From Campylobacteraceae bacterium (GTDB lineage: Bacteria > Campylobacterota > Campylobacteria > Campylobacterales > Arcobacteraceae): a stretch of 64,000 bases of DNA. Under the pieces are notes generated by a model, which saw nothing but the letters and a program-made list of their open reading frames with translations, was not told the origin of the DNA and did not search any database. Every line of letters begins with the position of its first letter. The first letter of the stretch is position 1. The translations under genes and the position numbers were made by a program. Below are positions 36,371 to 45,607 of this stretch, piece by piece. The DNA is taken from the NCBI GenBank assembly GCA_013373175.1, contig JABXII010000013.1, forward strand, positions 62,001 to 126,000, given 5' to 3'.

Positions 36371-38314
36371 ATGAAAAAGATTATTTCTTTATCTATGGCT
36401 TGCACATTATCTTTATTAGCTAGTGAAACAATTGATTTACCAACACTTGAAGTTTCTGAAAAAGTAAACAAAAAAGTTGTAAACAATATTAGTAGTGAGC
36501 AAATAAAATCAGCAGACTTAGCAGAGACTTTAGCTAAAAAAGTTCCTTCTATTAGTTTAGTAAGAAGAAGTGGTATTGCAAATGATATTATTTTAAGGGG
36601 AGCAAAAAAAGATAATATCAATGTTTTAATAGATGATAGTAAAATCTATGGTGCTTGTCCTAATAGAATGGATCCAGCAACTTCTCATGTTTTAACAAAT
36701 AATATAGAAAGTGTTGAAGTTATTGAAGGACCTTATGATATTGAAAACTTTGGTACTTTAAGCGGTCTTGTAAAAGTTAAAACAAAGCAACCAAGTGAAA
36801 AACTTACTGGTGATATTAATCTAGGGGTAGGTAGTTATGGTTATAAAAAGGGTTCATTTACTGTAAGTGGAGGAAATGAACATATAAAATTATTGTTATC
36901 TGCTTCAAAAGAAGAGTCTGATCAGTACAAAGATGGCAATGGGAATGACTTTTTAGATCAACAAATCGAAAAAAATGTTCCAAATGCAAATAGATATAAA
37001 AGTGAAGATATTGAAGCTTATGAAAAAGAGACTATTCTTACAAAGGCAATTTTTAATATAGATGATTCTTCTGAAATAACAGTATCATATACAGCAAATA
37101 GAAGTGATAATGTTTTATATCCTAATACTCCAATGGATGCAGATTATGACGATTCTGATATTTATACATTTGATTATACAAAAAGAAATTTAGGAGAATA
37201 TTCAAAAGAGTTAAACTTAGAATATTATTACTCAAAAGTTGATCATCCAATGAGTATTAGATTAAGAAATAATGCAAACAATATTATGCATCCTAATAAT
37301 ACTAACCATATGAAATCTTCAATTTGGGGAGCAAAACTAAAAAACAAACTTGATATTGCAAATGGTGAATTATTAGTTGGACTTGATACAAGTACAAGAA
37401 ACTGGCGAGGTAGAATGATAGATGATAATGGAGCATATTCTACATCATTATCATCAACTGATACAAGAAATATCGCGATGTTCTCTTCTTACAAAAAAAC
37501 ATTTGGAGCACTTGATTTAGAAGTAGGTGCAAGATATGATGATACTGAAATTGATGTTACTGATTCAGCGAAGACAGATAGAGATTATAATGAATTAAAT
37601 GGACATATCTTCTCTATATATAATTTAGATAAAGATACTAAAATTTTTGCAGGTATTGGTAAATCTTCAAGGGTTCCAGATGCAAGAGAGTTATACTATG
37701 GTTCAACAAACCATGATTTAGAAGCTACAAAAAACTATGAGATTGACTTAGGTTTTGAGAAAACTATTGGTGATTTCAATGTAAAAAGTAAACTTTTCTA
37801 TTCAAAACTTGATGATTATATTTATAATATGGGAGCAGGAAATTTTGAAAATATTGATGCTAAGATTTATGGTGCAAGTGTAAATGGGTATTATTTATTA
37901 AATGATGAATTTATTTTAGATTATGGGTTAGCTTATCAAAGAGGTAAAAAAGATGGAAATTATGCAGATAAAGATTTAGCAGAAATTCCACCATTAAAAA
38001 TGAATTTAAGCTTAACATATCAAAAAGATGTATCTAAATTTACTACAGAACTTGCTGCAGTTGATAATTGGAATGAGTATGACAGTACAGCAAGTGAGCA
38101 AGAATTAGATGGATACGCAGTTGTAAATATGAAATATGATAGAGAATTAAATAAGAACTTTAATCTAACACTTGGTGTTGATAACTTATTTGATAAAACA
38201 TATGCTTCTACAAATACTTATCAGGATATTAAATATATTCCTACAGCAGGTGAACAAACTCTTATTAACGATCCAGGTAGATATTTCTACGTAAATTTAA
38301 AATATACTTTTTAA
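36371..38314 (+). CDS. TonB-dependent receptor, OprC/NosA-like copper type (copy 1)
   Basis: The 647-residue outer-membrane receptor has a signal peptide (MKKIISLSMACTLSLLASE), a plug domain (SADLAETLAKKVPSISLV, DIILRGAKKDNINVLIDDS) and a 22-strand barrel ending in the Phe of VNLKYTF. In the plug, YGACPNRMDP puts Cys96 and Met100 in the CxxxM arrangement that binds copper in OprC. The likely substrate is therefore copper; this is inference from that motif. A close paralogue follows directly. Confidence 0.9.
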   Translation: MKKIISLSMACTLSLLASETIDLPTLEVSEKVNKKVVNNISSEQIKSADLAETLAKKVPSISLVRRSGIANDIILRGAKKDNINVLIDDSKIYGACPNRMDPATSHVLTNNIESVEVIEGPYDIENFGTLSGLVKVKTKQPSEKLTGDINLGVGSYGYKKGSFTVSGGNEHIKLLLSASKEESDQYKDGNGNDFLDQQIEKNVPNANRYKSEDIEAYEKETILTKAIFNIDDSSEITVSYTANRSDNVLYPNTPMDADYDDSDIYTFDYTKRNLGEYSKELNLEYYYSKVDHPMSIRLRNNANNIMHPNNTNHMKSSIWGAKLKNKLDIANGELLVGLDTSTRNWRGRMIDDNGAYSTSLSSTDTRNIAMFSSYKKTFGALDLEVGARYDDTEIDVTDSAKTDRDYNELNGHIFSIYNLDKDTKIFAGIGKSSRVPDARELYYGSTNHDLEATKNYEIDLGFEKTIGDFNVKSKLFYSKLDDYIYNMGAGNFENIDAKIYGASVNGYYLLNDEFILDYGLAYQRGKKDGNYADKDLAEIPPLKMNLSLTYQKDVSKFTTELAAVDNWNEYDSTASEQELDGYAVVNMKYDRELNKNFNLTLGVDNLFDKTYASTNTYQDIKYIPTAGEQTLINDPGRYFYVNLKYTF

Positions 38315-38340
38315 ACTAAGAAGTTTTCTTCTTAGTTTAA
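38311..38340. terminator. hairpin after TonB receptor 1
   Basis: A 13-bp perfect stem (TTAAACTAAGAAG / CTTCTTAGTTTAA, loop TTTT) overlaps the stop codon. It is repeated identically after receptor 2. There is no long T-run after it, so termination strength is unclear. Confidence 0.6.
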
Positions 38341-38376
38341 TCAAAACCCATTCATATTCTTAAAAATATATAAACT

Positions 38377-38395
38377 TTAACAATTAATTAACATT
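38377..38395 (+). promoter_or_regulatory. direct repeat in the promoter of TonB receptor 2
   Basis: TTAACAAT and TTAACATT, again 11 bases apart, are followed by a TTAGAAT -10 candidate. The site is equivalent in sequence and position to the one before receptor 1, so the two genes are probably co-regulated. Confidence 0.5.
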
Positions 38396-38432
38396 ACAAG
38401 ATTAGAATAAGCAAAAATTCTAAGGACAATTA

Positions 38433-40385
38433 ATGAAAAAGGTTATTTCTTTATCTATGACTTGTGCTTTATCTTTATTCGCAAATGAAACTATTGATTT
38501 ACCAACACTTGAAGTTTCTGAAAAAATAAATACACAAGTAGTAAAAGATATAAGTTCTGAACAGATAAAATCTGCTGATTTAGCAGAAGCTTTAACAAAA
38601 AATGTACCTTCTATTTCTATTGTGAGAAGAAATGGAATTGCTAATGATATTATCTTAAGAGGACAAAAAAAAGATAATATTAACATCTTGATAGATAATG
38701 CTAAAATATATGGCGCATGCCCTATGCGAATGGATCCAACTATTTCACATATATTAACTAATAATGTAGAAAATGTAGAGATAATAGAAGGACCTTATGA
38801 TGTTGAGAATTTTGGTACTTTAAGTGGTAAAGTTAGTGTTCATACAAAACAACCAAGTAAAAAGCTTAGTGGTGATATTAATCTTGGCGTAGGTAGTTAT
38901 GGATATAAAAAAGGTTCCTTTACTGTTAGTGGTGGAAATGATTATGTAAAAGTATTATTATCTGCATCAAAAGAAGAGTCTGATCAATATAAAGATGGTG
39001 ATGGAAATGACTTTTTAGCTCAACAAAAACAAAGAGGTTTCCCTACTAAAAATGAATATGTAAGTGATGACTTAAAAGCATATGAGAAAAAAACTGTCTT
39101 AGCAAAAGTTTTTTTTAATCTCACAGATAATCAAGAGTTAAAATTATCTTATAATGCCAATAGAAGTGATAATATCTTATATCCAATGGGAGGAATGGAT
39201 GCAGATAGTGATGATTCAAATATATATACTATTGGATATACAGCTAAAAACTTATCTAGTTTTTCAAAAGAGTTAAATCTAGATTATTACTATTCTGATG
39301 TAGACCATCCTATGAGTACAAACCTTAGAAATAGTGGAAAAATGATGTTCATGACTAGCCATATGAAAACATCAATTTGGGGTGCAAAAATTAAAAATAG
39401 TATGGAATTAAAAGATTCTTTATTAACTTATGGATTAGATACTAGTACAAGAAACTGGAAAAGTGATAACTACATGACAAATAGAAACACAGGGGCTAAA
39501 ACTCCTATGTCTGATTCTTTTCCTTCAACAGACACAAAAAATAAAGCAATATTTATGAAGCTAGAGAAAAGTATTGGTAAGTTTAATATTGATATTGGTA
39601 CAAGATATGATAATACAACTATTGAAAATAATTTAAGAGAGAATAAATATGTTGCATTAAGTGGGAATATTTTTGCTTCTTATAATGCAAATGACACAAC
39701 GAAATATTTTGTAGGTTTTGGTAAATCATCAAGAGTTCCTGATGCAAGGGAGTTATTCTATGGAAATATGGGAATGACACCTAGTTTAGATTTAGAGGAT
39801 ACAAAAAATTATGAATTAGATTTAGGGTTTGATAAAGTAATTGGTGATTTTAATATAAAAACAAAACTTTTTTATTCAAAACTTGAAGATTATATTTATA
39901 ACTTTGGAACTGAATTTGAAAATATTGATGCAAAAATTTATGGTATAGATATTAGTGGTTCATATTTAATAAATGAAAGTTTATTTTTAGATTATGGCTT
40001 TGCTTATCAAAGAGGTAAAAAAGATGGAAAATATGCAGATAAAGATTTAGCAGAAATACCACCTTTTAAAATGAATTTAGCACTAAACTATGAAGAGGGT
40101 AAATCAAAATTTACAACTGAAATTCTTGCAGTTGATAAATGGAATGAATATGATTCAAATGCAGATGAACAAGAACTTGCAGGGTACGCAGTACTTAATA
40201 CAAAATATAATTATGCTATAAATAAAAATTTTGATGTAACTTTGGGTGTAGATAATATTTTTGATAAAACATATACTTCAACAAATACATATCAAGATGT
40301 TAGTTATGTTGTATCAGGAGGAAGCAAGTCTTTATTAAATGACCCAGGTAGGTATATGTATTTAAATTTAAAATATACTTTTTAA
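38433..40385 (+). CDS. TonB-dependent receptor, OprC/NosA-like copper type (copy 2)
   Basis: This 650-residue receptor is a clear paralogue of the gene just upstream: near-identical plug, FGTLSGKVSVHTKQPS, RVPDARELFYGN and the same C-terminal barrel end. The plug motif is YGACPMRMDP, with Cys96, Met98 and Met100, one Met more than copy 1. Differences concentrate in presumed extracellular loops, for example residues about 205-230 and 330-350. A signal peptide is present (MKKVISLSMTCALSLFANE). Copper uptake is inferred from the CxxxM motif. Confidence 0.9.
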   Translation: MKKVISLSMTCALSLFANETIDLPTLEVSEKINTQVVKDISSEQIKSADLAEALTKNVPSISIVRRNGIANDIILRGQKKDNINILIDNAKIYGACPMRMDPTISHILTNNVENVEIIEGPYDVENFGTLSGKVSVHTKQPSKKLSGDINLGVGSYGYKKGSFTVSGGNDYVKVLLSASKEESDQYKDGDGNDFLAQQKQRGFPTKNEYVSDDLKAYEKKTVLAKVFFNLTDNQELKLSYNANRSDNILYPMGGMDADSDDSNIYTIGYTAKNLSSFSKELNLDYYYSDVDHPMSTNLRNSGKMMFMTSHMKTSIWGAKIKNSMELKDSLLTYGLDTSTRNWKSDNYMTNRNTGAKTPMSDSFPSTDTKNKAIFMKLEKSIGKFNIDIGTRYDNTTIENNLRENKYVALSGNIFASYNANDTTKYFVGFGKSSRVPDARELFYGNMGMTPSLDLEDTKNYELDLGFDKVIGDFNIKTKLFYSKLEDYIYNFGTEFENIDAKIYGIDISGSYLINESLFLDYGFAYQRGKKDGKYADKDLAEIPPFKMNLALNYEEGKSKFTTEILAVDKWNEYDSNADEQELAGYAVLNTKYNYAINKNFDVTLGVDNIFDKTYTSTNTYQDVSYVVSGGSKSLLNDPGRYMYLNLKYTF

Positions 40386-40411
40386 ACTAAGAAGTTTTCT
40401 TCTTAGTTTAA
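40382..40411. terminator. hairpin after TonB receptor 2
   Basis: The same 13-bp stem as after receptor 1, with the same loop. Here it also overlaps the end of the convergent doeB2 gene by four bases and may serve both. Confidence 0.6.
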
Positions 40412-41565
40412 TCAAAATCAAAATTAGCTAGTTTCATAAGTGTTGTACTAGCTGGTTTTATTAGCTTGTCATTAAAGTCATAATATACATTATGACAAGG
40501 TTTTTGATGTTTTTCTACTCCATCATTACTTCCAATAAGTGCAAAGGCTCCTGGAATCGTATTTAAATAATAGCTAAAATCTTCACTTGCCATAATAGGT
40601 GTAGGAATACTACTTTGCCAATTTTCACCAAGAGTTTGTTTTAATGCTTCTCTCATCATAGAAGCTTGTTCTTCATGATTTATTGTTGCTTGGTATCTAT
40701 CTCTTAATTCAATTTCTACTTCTACATTATAAGATTTTGCAACATCTTTTGTGATTTTTTCTATTTGTTCAAAAACAAATTGTTTTAACTCAATTGTAGG
40801 AACTCTAATACTTCCTTCAATCCTTGCACTATCAGGAATAGTAGTTAGTTCACCTCTTGCATCTATAGATGTAACTGACACAACTACACTATCTTGAGGT
40901 GCAATCTGTCTTGCTACAATTTGTTGTAATGCCATAGTAATTGCACTTGAAGCTAAAACTGGGTCTTTACATATTTCAGGTTGAGAAGAGTGTCCTCCTC
41001 TTCCTTTAACATCAATATGAAAAGTACCATTTCCTGCCATGACAGTCCCATTTGGGCAGACTGCTTGACCAAATTCTATAGCTGGCCAATTGTGCCATCC
41101 AAATATCATATCAACATCTTTTAAGCAACCTTCTTCAATCATTTTTTTAGCTCCATGTCCTCCTTCTTCAGCAGGTTGGAAAACTAAAGAAACAGGATTT
41201 GGAAGTTTGTCTTCATTTTGTTTTAACCAAATAGCAGTAGCAATCAGTGTTGCAGTATGTCCATCATGCCCACAAGCATGCATACATTGTGGCTTTTGTG
41301 ATTTATAAGCTACATCAGTTTTCTCTTCTAAAGGTAAGGCATCAATATCTCCTCTTAAGGCAATATGAGGTCCTTTTTTATCTTGGGCAAGTAAACCAAC
41401 TGTTCCAGTATTTGCATAGGTTTTATAAGGAATTTCATGTTGTTCTAAAATTTCTCTAATACTTTTTGCAGTATTGGTTTCTTCCCATTTTAATTCAGGG
41501 TTTTTATGTAAATTATGTCTAAAATTTATTGCATAATCTATTACTTCATCAAAACTTGCATACAT
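40408..41565 (-). CDS. doeB2: M20-family deacetylase, probable N-acetyl-diaminobutyrate deacetylase DoeB2
   Basis: The 385-residue M20 amidohydrolase has metal-site motifs ALRGDIDALPLEE, QCMHACGHDGHTA, FQPAEEGGHGAKKM and the late ASEDFSYYL. M20 proteins cover many amide substrates. The role is assigned from its place as last gene of an operon with ectoine hydrolase, where it would remove acetate from N-alpha-acetyl-diaminobutyrate. It is not of the aspartoacylase type found in Halomonas DoeB. Gap to doeA is 29 bases. Confidence 0.85.
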   Translation of the reverse strand: MYASFDEVIDYAINFRHNLHKNPELKWEETNTAKSIREILEQHEIPYKTYANTGTVGLLAQDKKGPHIALRGDIDALPLEEKTDVAYKSQKPQCMHACGHDGHTATLIATAIWLKQNEDKLPNPVSLVFQPAEEGGHGAKKMIEEGCLKDVDMIFGWHNWPAIEFGQAVCPNGTVMAGNGTFHIDVKGRGGHSSQPEICKDPVLASSAITMALQQIVARQIAPQDSVVVSVTSIDARGELTTIPDSARIEGSIRVPTIELKQFVFEQIEKITKDVAKSYNVEVEIELRDRYQATINHEEQASMMREALKQTLGENWQSSIPTPIMASEDFSYYLNTIPGAFALIGSNDGVEKHQKPCHNVYYDFNDKLIKPASTTLMKLANFDFD

Positions 41566-41594
41566 AATAACTCCTTTTTACTAATCAAATTATA

Positions 41595-42779
41595 TCATTT
41601 TAAAAACAGTCTTCTTGGAAAATCAGAGAGAGTTTCTACTCCATCATCTGTAATTAAAATACTTTCAGTAATCTCCATTCCCCAATCATCTTGCCAAATA
41701 CCTGGCATAAAGTGAAATGTCATACCTGCTTCTAAAACTGTTAAATCTGAAGCTCTTAAACTACAAGTTCTCTCACCCCAATCAGGAGGATAACTAACTC
41801 CAATAGGATAACCACATCTTGCATCATTTCTATCTATGCCATATTTTTTCATTACTCTATCAACTGCATTTGATATGTCACATGTTCTATTTCCTGGTTT
41901 TGCTTCTTCAAGTCCTGCATGAATAGCTTCTTGTAAAGCTTTTTCTGCATCAAGGAATTTTTGTTCAGGTTTCCCCATAAAAATAGTCCTTGACATTGGA
42001 GCATGGTATCTTTTATAACAACCTGATATTTCAAAAAATGTTGCTTCCTTTTTTTTGAAAGGTCTATCATCCCACGTAATATGAGAAGCTGAAGCATCAG
42101 GTCCTGATGGAAGTAGTGGAACAATTGATGGGTAATCCCCTCCAAATCCATCAACACCTTCAATTGCAGTCTCATAAATTTGTGATACAACATGACTTTT
42201 AGGAATACCAACTCTTACAATATCAAGTACTCTTTGATGAATCTTTTGCGTAATTCTTCCAGCAATTTTCATATATTCAATCTCTTTTTTGCTTTTTATA
42301 CCCCTTGCCCAGTTTACTAAATTGTTTGCATTTATAAAACTTGCATTTGGAAGAGTTGCAATTAATCTAAAGTGTGCTTCTGCTGAATAATAATAGTTAT
42401 CTCTTTCAGTAGCAATATTTAGTTTTCCCCAACCTTTTTTATTGATTATATTTTCTCCAATCCATGTCATTGGGTGTTCATCTAAATTTTGCACATATTT
42501 TTCAGGATAACCATATAGATTATCCTCTTTCATATAACATTTAATTAATGCTGCATTTCTATCCATAAGTCTTCCAAACCAAATAGGTTCTTCCTCATCA
42601 AGGGAGATTATAACTCCTTGATGAACATAAAAAGACCAACCATCATATCCTGTAAGCCAATTCATATTACCAGGATCAGTAGCAAGTAAAACATCAATTC
42701 TTCTTTGTTGCATCATAGCTTTTACTTTTCTGATTCTTTGAATATACTCTTTTTTAGTAAAAGGTAATTTCGCTTGCAT
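41595..42779 (-). CDS. doeA: ectoine hydrolase
   Basis: The 394-residue M24 'pita-bread' protein resembles ectoine hydrolase DoeA/EutD. It has the N-terminal VLLATDPGNMNWLTGYDGWSFYVHQGV, then GRITQKIHQRVLDIVRVG, PSGPDASASHITWDDRPFK, CYKRYHAPMSRTIFMG and GYPIGVSYPPDWGERT. It opens the ectoine ring to N-acetyl-diaminobutyrate in the cytosol. It is the diagnostic gene for the pathway call in this operon. The gap to doeC is 25 bases. Confidence 0.9.
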   Translation of the reverse strand: MQAKLPFTKKEYIQRIRKVKAMMQQRRIDVLLATDPGNMNWLTGYDGWSFYVHQGVIISLDEEEPIWFGRLMDRNAALIKCYMKEDNLYGYPEKYVQNLDEHPMTWIGENIINKKGWGKLNIATERDNYYYSAEAHFRLIATLPNASFINANNLVNWARGIKSKKEIEYMKIAGRITQKIHQRVLDIVRVGIPKSHVVSQIYETAIEGVDGFGGDYPSIVPLLPSGPDASASHITWDDRPFKKKEATFFEISGCYKRYHAPMSRTIFMGKPEQKFLDAEKALQEAIHAGLEEAKPGNRTCDISNAVDRVMKKYGIDRNDARCGYPIGVSYPPDWGERTCSLRASDLTVLEAGMTFHFMPGIWQDDWGMEITESILITDDGVETLSDFPRRLFLK

Positions 42780-42804
42780 ATTTTTTCCTTTTATTATAAG
42801 CAGC

Positions 42805-44199
42805 CTATTTAGCTGGTCCTACCCATACTTGTTGAGTATTCACAAACATCTTAATACCATGTGGTCCTAACTCTTTTCCAAGTCCAGATTTTTTTACACC
42901 ACCACTTGGAAGCCTAGGGTCTGATTTAACAATTCCATTTACAGAAACTTGCCCAGTAACAATTTTACCTGCTAATTTTTTCCCTTTTTCAACATCTCCT
43001 GTCCAGATTGAACCACCCAGACCATACTCTGTATCATTTGCAATTTTAATTGCATCTTTTTCATCTTTTGCTTTTATAACTGCTGCAATTGGTCCAAATG
43101 TTTCTTGGCATGATACTACCATTCCAGGATTTACATCTGCAAGCATTGTTACAGGGAAGAAGAAGCCTTGACCTTCATGTCTTTGTCCACCTAAAACAAG
43201 TCTAGCACCAGCTTGTACTGATCTATCTACTTGATTATGCATCTCTTCAACTAATTCTTCTCTTGCAATTGGTCCAATAGTAGTAGAGTCATCTTTTGGG
43301 TCACCTAGTTTTAATTTTTCAAATCTTGACTTTAATAATTCAATAAACTCTTCATAAATTGGCTCTTCTACAATTATTCTTTTTGCTGCAATACAAGATT
43401 GACCAGCATTGATATATCTAGAAAGAACAATAGTATCAGCAGCTTTTTCTAAATCTGAAGTATCTGCTAATACAATAGCAGGATCACTTCCTCCTAATTC
43501 TAAAACTACAGGTTTTATTTCATTTCCTGCAATTGCCCCAACACTTGCACCTGCTTTTGAAGACCCTGTTAAAGATACTCCTTTTACAATAGGGTTTCTA
43601 ATAACAGACTCTAAGCTTTCATGTCCAATCACTAAGTTTTGAACTAAGTTCTTTGGAGCTCCAGCTTTTTCAAAAGCTTCTACAATTCTTACTGCACAAA
43701 GTGGAGTGTGGGAATCATGCTTCATAACGCAAGCATTTCCAGACATCAGTGCAGGTGCTAGATATCTAAATGCTAACCAAAATGGAGCATTCCAAGGTAA
43801 AATTCCTAAGGTTACTCCTAAAGGAAGATATTGCACATAACTTTCACTTGCATCTGATTCAAGATATTCAGTTTTTAAATAATCTTCTCCAAACTGTGCG
43901 TAATGTTCTGCTGCCCATGCAGCTTTATTTACTTCGCCCCTTGCTTCATTGATAGGTTTTCCCATCTCTTCAGTCATAGGAAGTGCATAGTAATCAAGAT
44001 TATCTTTCATCTCTTTAGCTACACTATTTAAAAGTTCTGCTCTTTTTTCATAACTTGTATCTTCCCATGTTGTTTCAAAAACATCTTGGGCTTTTTCTAT
44101 AATTTCTCTTGCTTCTTGCTGTGTATGCATTTTTATTTCATATACTACTTCTTGTGTATATGGATTAATTGATTTAAAGTGTGTATTGCTATATCCCAT
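42805..44199 (-). CDS. doeC: NAD(P)-dependent aldehyde dehydrogenase, probable aspartate-semialdehyde oxidising DoeC
   Basis: The 464-residue ALDH has ILPWNAPFWLAFR, VSLTGSSKAG, the catalytic Glu in VVLELGGSDPAIV and Cys in NAGQSCIAAKR, plus ETFGPIAAVI near the C-terminus. It resembles succinate-semialdehyde dehydrogenases. In the doe context it should oxidise aspartate semialdehyde to aspartate. Its Shine-Dalgarno AAGGA is the 3' arm of the structured element that separates it from doeD. Confidence 0.87.
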   Translation of the reverse strand: MGYSNTHFKSINPYTQEVVYEIKMHTQQEAREIIEKAQDVFETTWEDTSYEKRAELLNSVAKEMKDNLDYYALPMTEEMGKPINEARGEVNKAAWAAEHYAQFGEDYLKTEYLESDASESYVQYLPLGVTLGILPWNAPFWLAFRYLAPALMSGNACVMKHDSHTPLCAVRIVEAFEKAGAPKNLVQNLVIGHESLESVIRNPIVKGVSLTGSSKAGASVGAIAGNEIKPVVLELGGSDPAIVLADTSDLEKAADTIVLSRYINAGQSCIAAKRIIVEEPIYEEFIELLKSRFEKLKLGDPKDDSTTIGPIAREELVEEMHNQVDRSVQAGARLVLGGQRHEGQGFFFPVTMLADVNPGMVVSCQETFGPIAAVIKAKDEKDAIKIANDTEYGLGGSIWTGDVEKGKKLAGKIVTGQVSVNGIVKSDPRLPSGGVKKSGLGKELGPHGIKMFVNTQQVWVGPAK

Positions 44200-44319
44200 T
44201 TTTCTATCCTTAAAAAATGTCCCAGTTTTTAAGGGACCTAAATTTATTTATATTTTCTTTTAGCGATGAGAATAATCTCATCTAAAGAAACAAATCCTAA
44301 AGGAAGCAACGAGTTGCTT
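44200..44319 (-). promoter_or_regulatory. structured intergenic RNA element, copy B (doeD-doeC)
   Basis: The 120-base gap has the same architecture as the sufB-sufC gap. Hairpin 1 is at 44304-44319 (AAGCAA/UUGCUU, CUCG loop), then UCCUUUAG. Hairpin 2 spans 44254-44290 (outer UUUCUUU/AAAGAAA, inner GAUGAGA/UCUCAUC, 3' bulge GCU), then AAUAAAU. Hairpin 3 is GUCCC/GGGAC (44219-44223 with 44233-44237), whose loop side CCUUAAAAA is complementary to UUUUUAAGG holding the doeC Shine-Dalgarno. Stem sequences differ from copy A but pairing is kept, while loop and linker blocks are identical. The element begins right at the doeD stop codon. Confidence 0.65.
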
Positions 44320-45564
44320 TTATCCTAAAACTGCTTCTACTGAAGCCACAAATCTATTTAGGCCCTCATTTAAAACATCATCTTCAATTGTTAAAGGAGG
44401 AATAAATTTAATAATTTCACCCGTTGAGCAAGCACCAATGATTAAACCATTTTCATAACATTTACCAGTTATTTCTTTAACTGTACTTGCATTATCAAAC
44501 TCAATTGCTAACATCATTCCTTTTTGTCTAATTTCAATAACTTGTGAGTATTTAGAATTAAGTTCATCTAAAACTTTTCTAATAATGTCACCTTTTCTTT
44601 TTGTTTCATTATTAAACTCTTCATCTTTAAAATATTCAATACCAATTTTTCCTGCTACAAAAGATAAACCTTGTCCTCTGAATGTTCCTGTATGTTGTCC
44701 TGGACTCCAAGCTTTATCAAATTCAGGTTTATTTATTAACATTGCAATTGGTGTTCCAACACCACCTAAACCTTTTGCTAAAATAATAATATCTGGGTCA
44801 ACATCTAAATCATCAAAACTAAAGTAACTTCCACATCTTCCACTACCACACTGAATACTATCTAGTATAAATAGTGCTCCTGTGTCATTTGCTAATTTTT
44901 GAACTCCTTGTAGCCACTCTTTTGTTGCAGGTCTAACTCCACCTTCTGCTTGAACAGGCTCAACAATAAATGCTGCAGGAGGTAACATACCAGAACCTAA
45001 ATCAAACATTTTTTGTCTAAGGTTTTCTAAGGCTTCCAGGTCATTAAATGTATCTCTAATTACATTTGTTAAAGGAACACCTGAACTACTTCTAAATGCA
45101 TTATTAGCAGTACAAGCTAATGCTCCAAGAGTCATTCCATGGAATCCTCTATTAAAAGCAACTACTTCTGTTCTTCCTGTAACTTTTCTAGCTAGTTTTA
45201 AAGCTGCTTCAACTGCATTTGTTCCAGTTGGTCCAGTAAACTGAAGTTTTCTATCTTCCCATCCTCGTGGTTTTAACACTGTTTCAACAAAAGTGTCAAT
45301 AAACTCTCTTTTTACATCAGTAAACATATCTAAAGAGTGAATAACACCATCTCTTTGAATAAAATCAACAATTGCTTCTTTCATCTTAGGATTATTGTGA
45401 CCAAAGTTTAAAACACCAGCACCAGCAAAGAAGTCAACAAACTCTTTGTCATTTTCATCTGTCATAACAGCATTTTTAGATTTTTTAAATACTGTTGGAA
45501 CTGCTCTACAATATGCTCTTATTTCTGATTCGTTTCTTTCGAATGTTGTAATTTCATTTGTCAT
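44320..45564 (-). CDS. doeD: diaminobutyrate aminotransferase, probable DoeD (EctB-like)
   Basis: The 414-residue class III PLP aminotransferase resembles EctB/DoeD: FFAGAGVLNFGHNNP, TGPTGTNAVEAALKLAR, AFNRGFHGMTLGALA and IIILAKGLGGVGTPIAML with the PLP Lys. DoeD converts diaminobutyrate to aspartate semialdehyde. EctB runs the reverse for ectoine synthesis, but ectA and ectC are absent here while doeA and doeC follow. The start at 45564 (MTNEITTFE) is chosen because AAAGGA lies 6 bases upstream; the longer frame to 45615 has no such site. Confidence 0.88.
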   Translation of the reverse strand: MTNEITTFERNESEIRAYCRAVPTVFKKSKNAVMTDENDKEFVDFFAGAGVLNFGHNNPKMKEAIVDFIQRDGVIHSLDMFTDVKREFIDTFVETVLKPRGWEDRKLQFTGPTGTNAVEAALKLARKVTGRTEVVAFNRGFHGMTLGALACTANNAFRSSSGVPLTNVIRDTFNDLEALENLRQKMFDLGSGMLPPAAFIVEPVQAEGGVRPATKEWLQGVQKLANDTGALFILDSIQCGSGRCGSYFSFDDLDVDPDIIILAKGLGGVGTPIAMLINKPEFDKAWSPGQHTGTFRGQGLSFVAGKIGIEYFKDEEFNNETKRKGDIIRKVLDELNSKYSQVIEIRQKGMMLAIEFDNASTVKEITGKCYENGLIIGACSTGEIIKFIPPLTIEDDVLNEGLNRFVASVEAVLG

Positions 45565-45607
45565 TTTAGATCCTTTTTTTATTTTTGATTTGTAATAGTA
45601 TGTGAAA

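Noticed and set aside
36316-36621. Long antisense ORFs at the 5' ends of both TonB receptor genes (also 38420-38686)
   Set aside because: They resemble each other only because the receptors on the other strand are paralogues; no ribosome binding site and no protein-like composition.
44320-45564. EctB and an ectoine biosynthesis cluster
   Set aside because: No ectA or ectC; the neighbours are an ectoine hydrolase, a deacetylase and a dehydrogenase, so degradation is the consistent reading.
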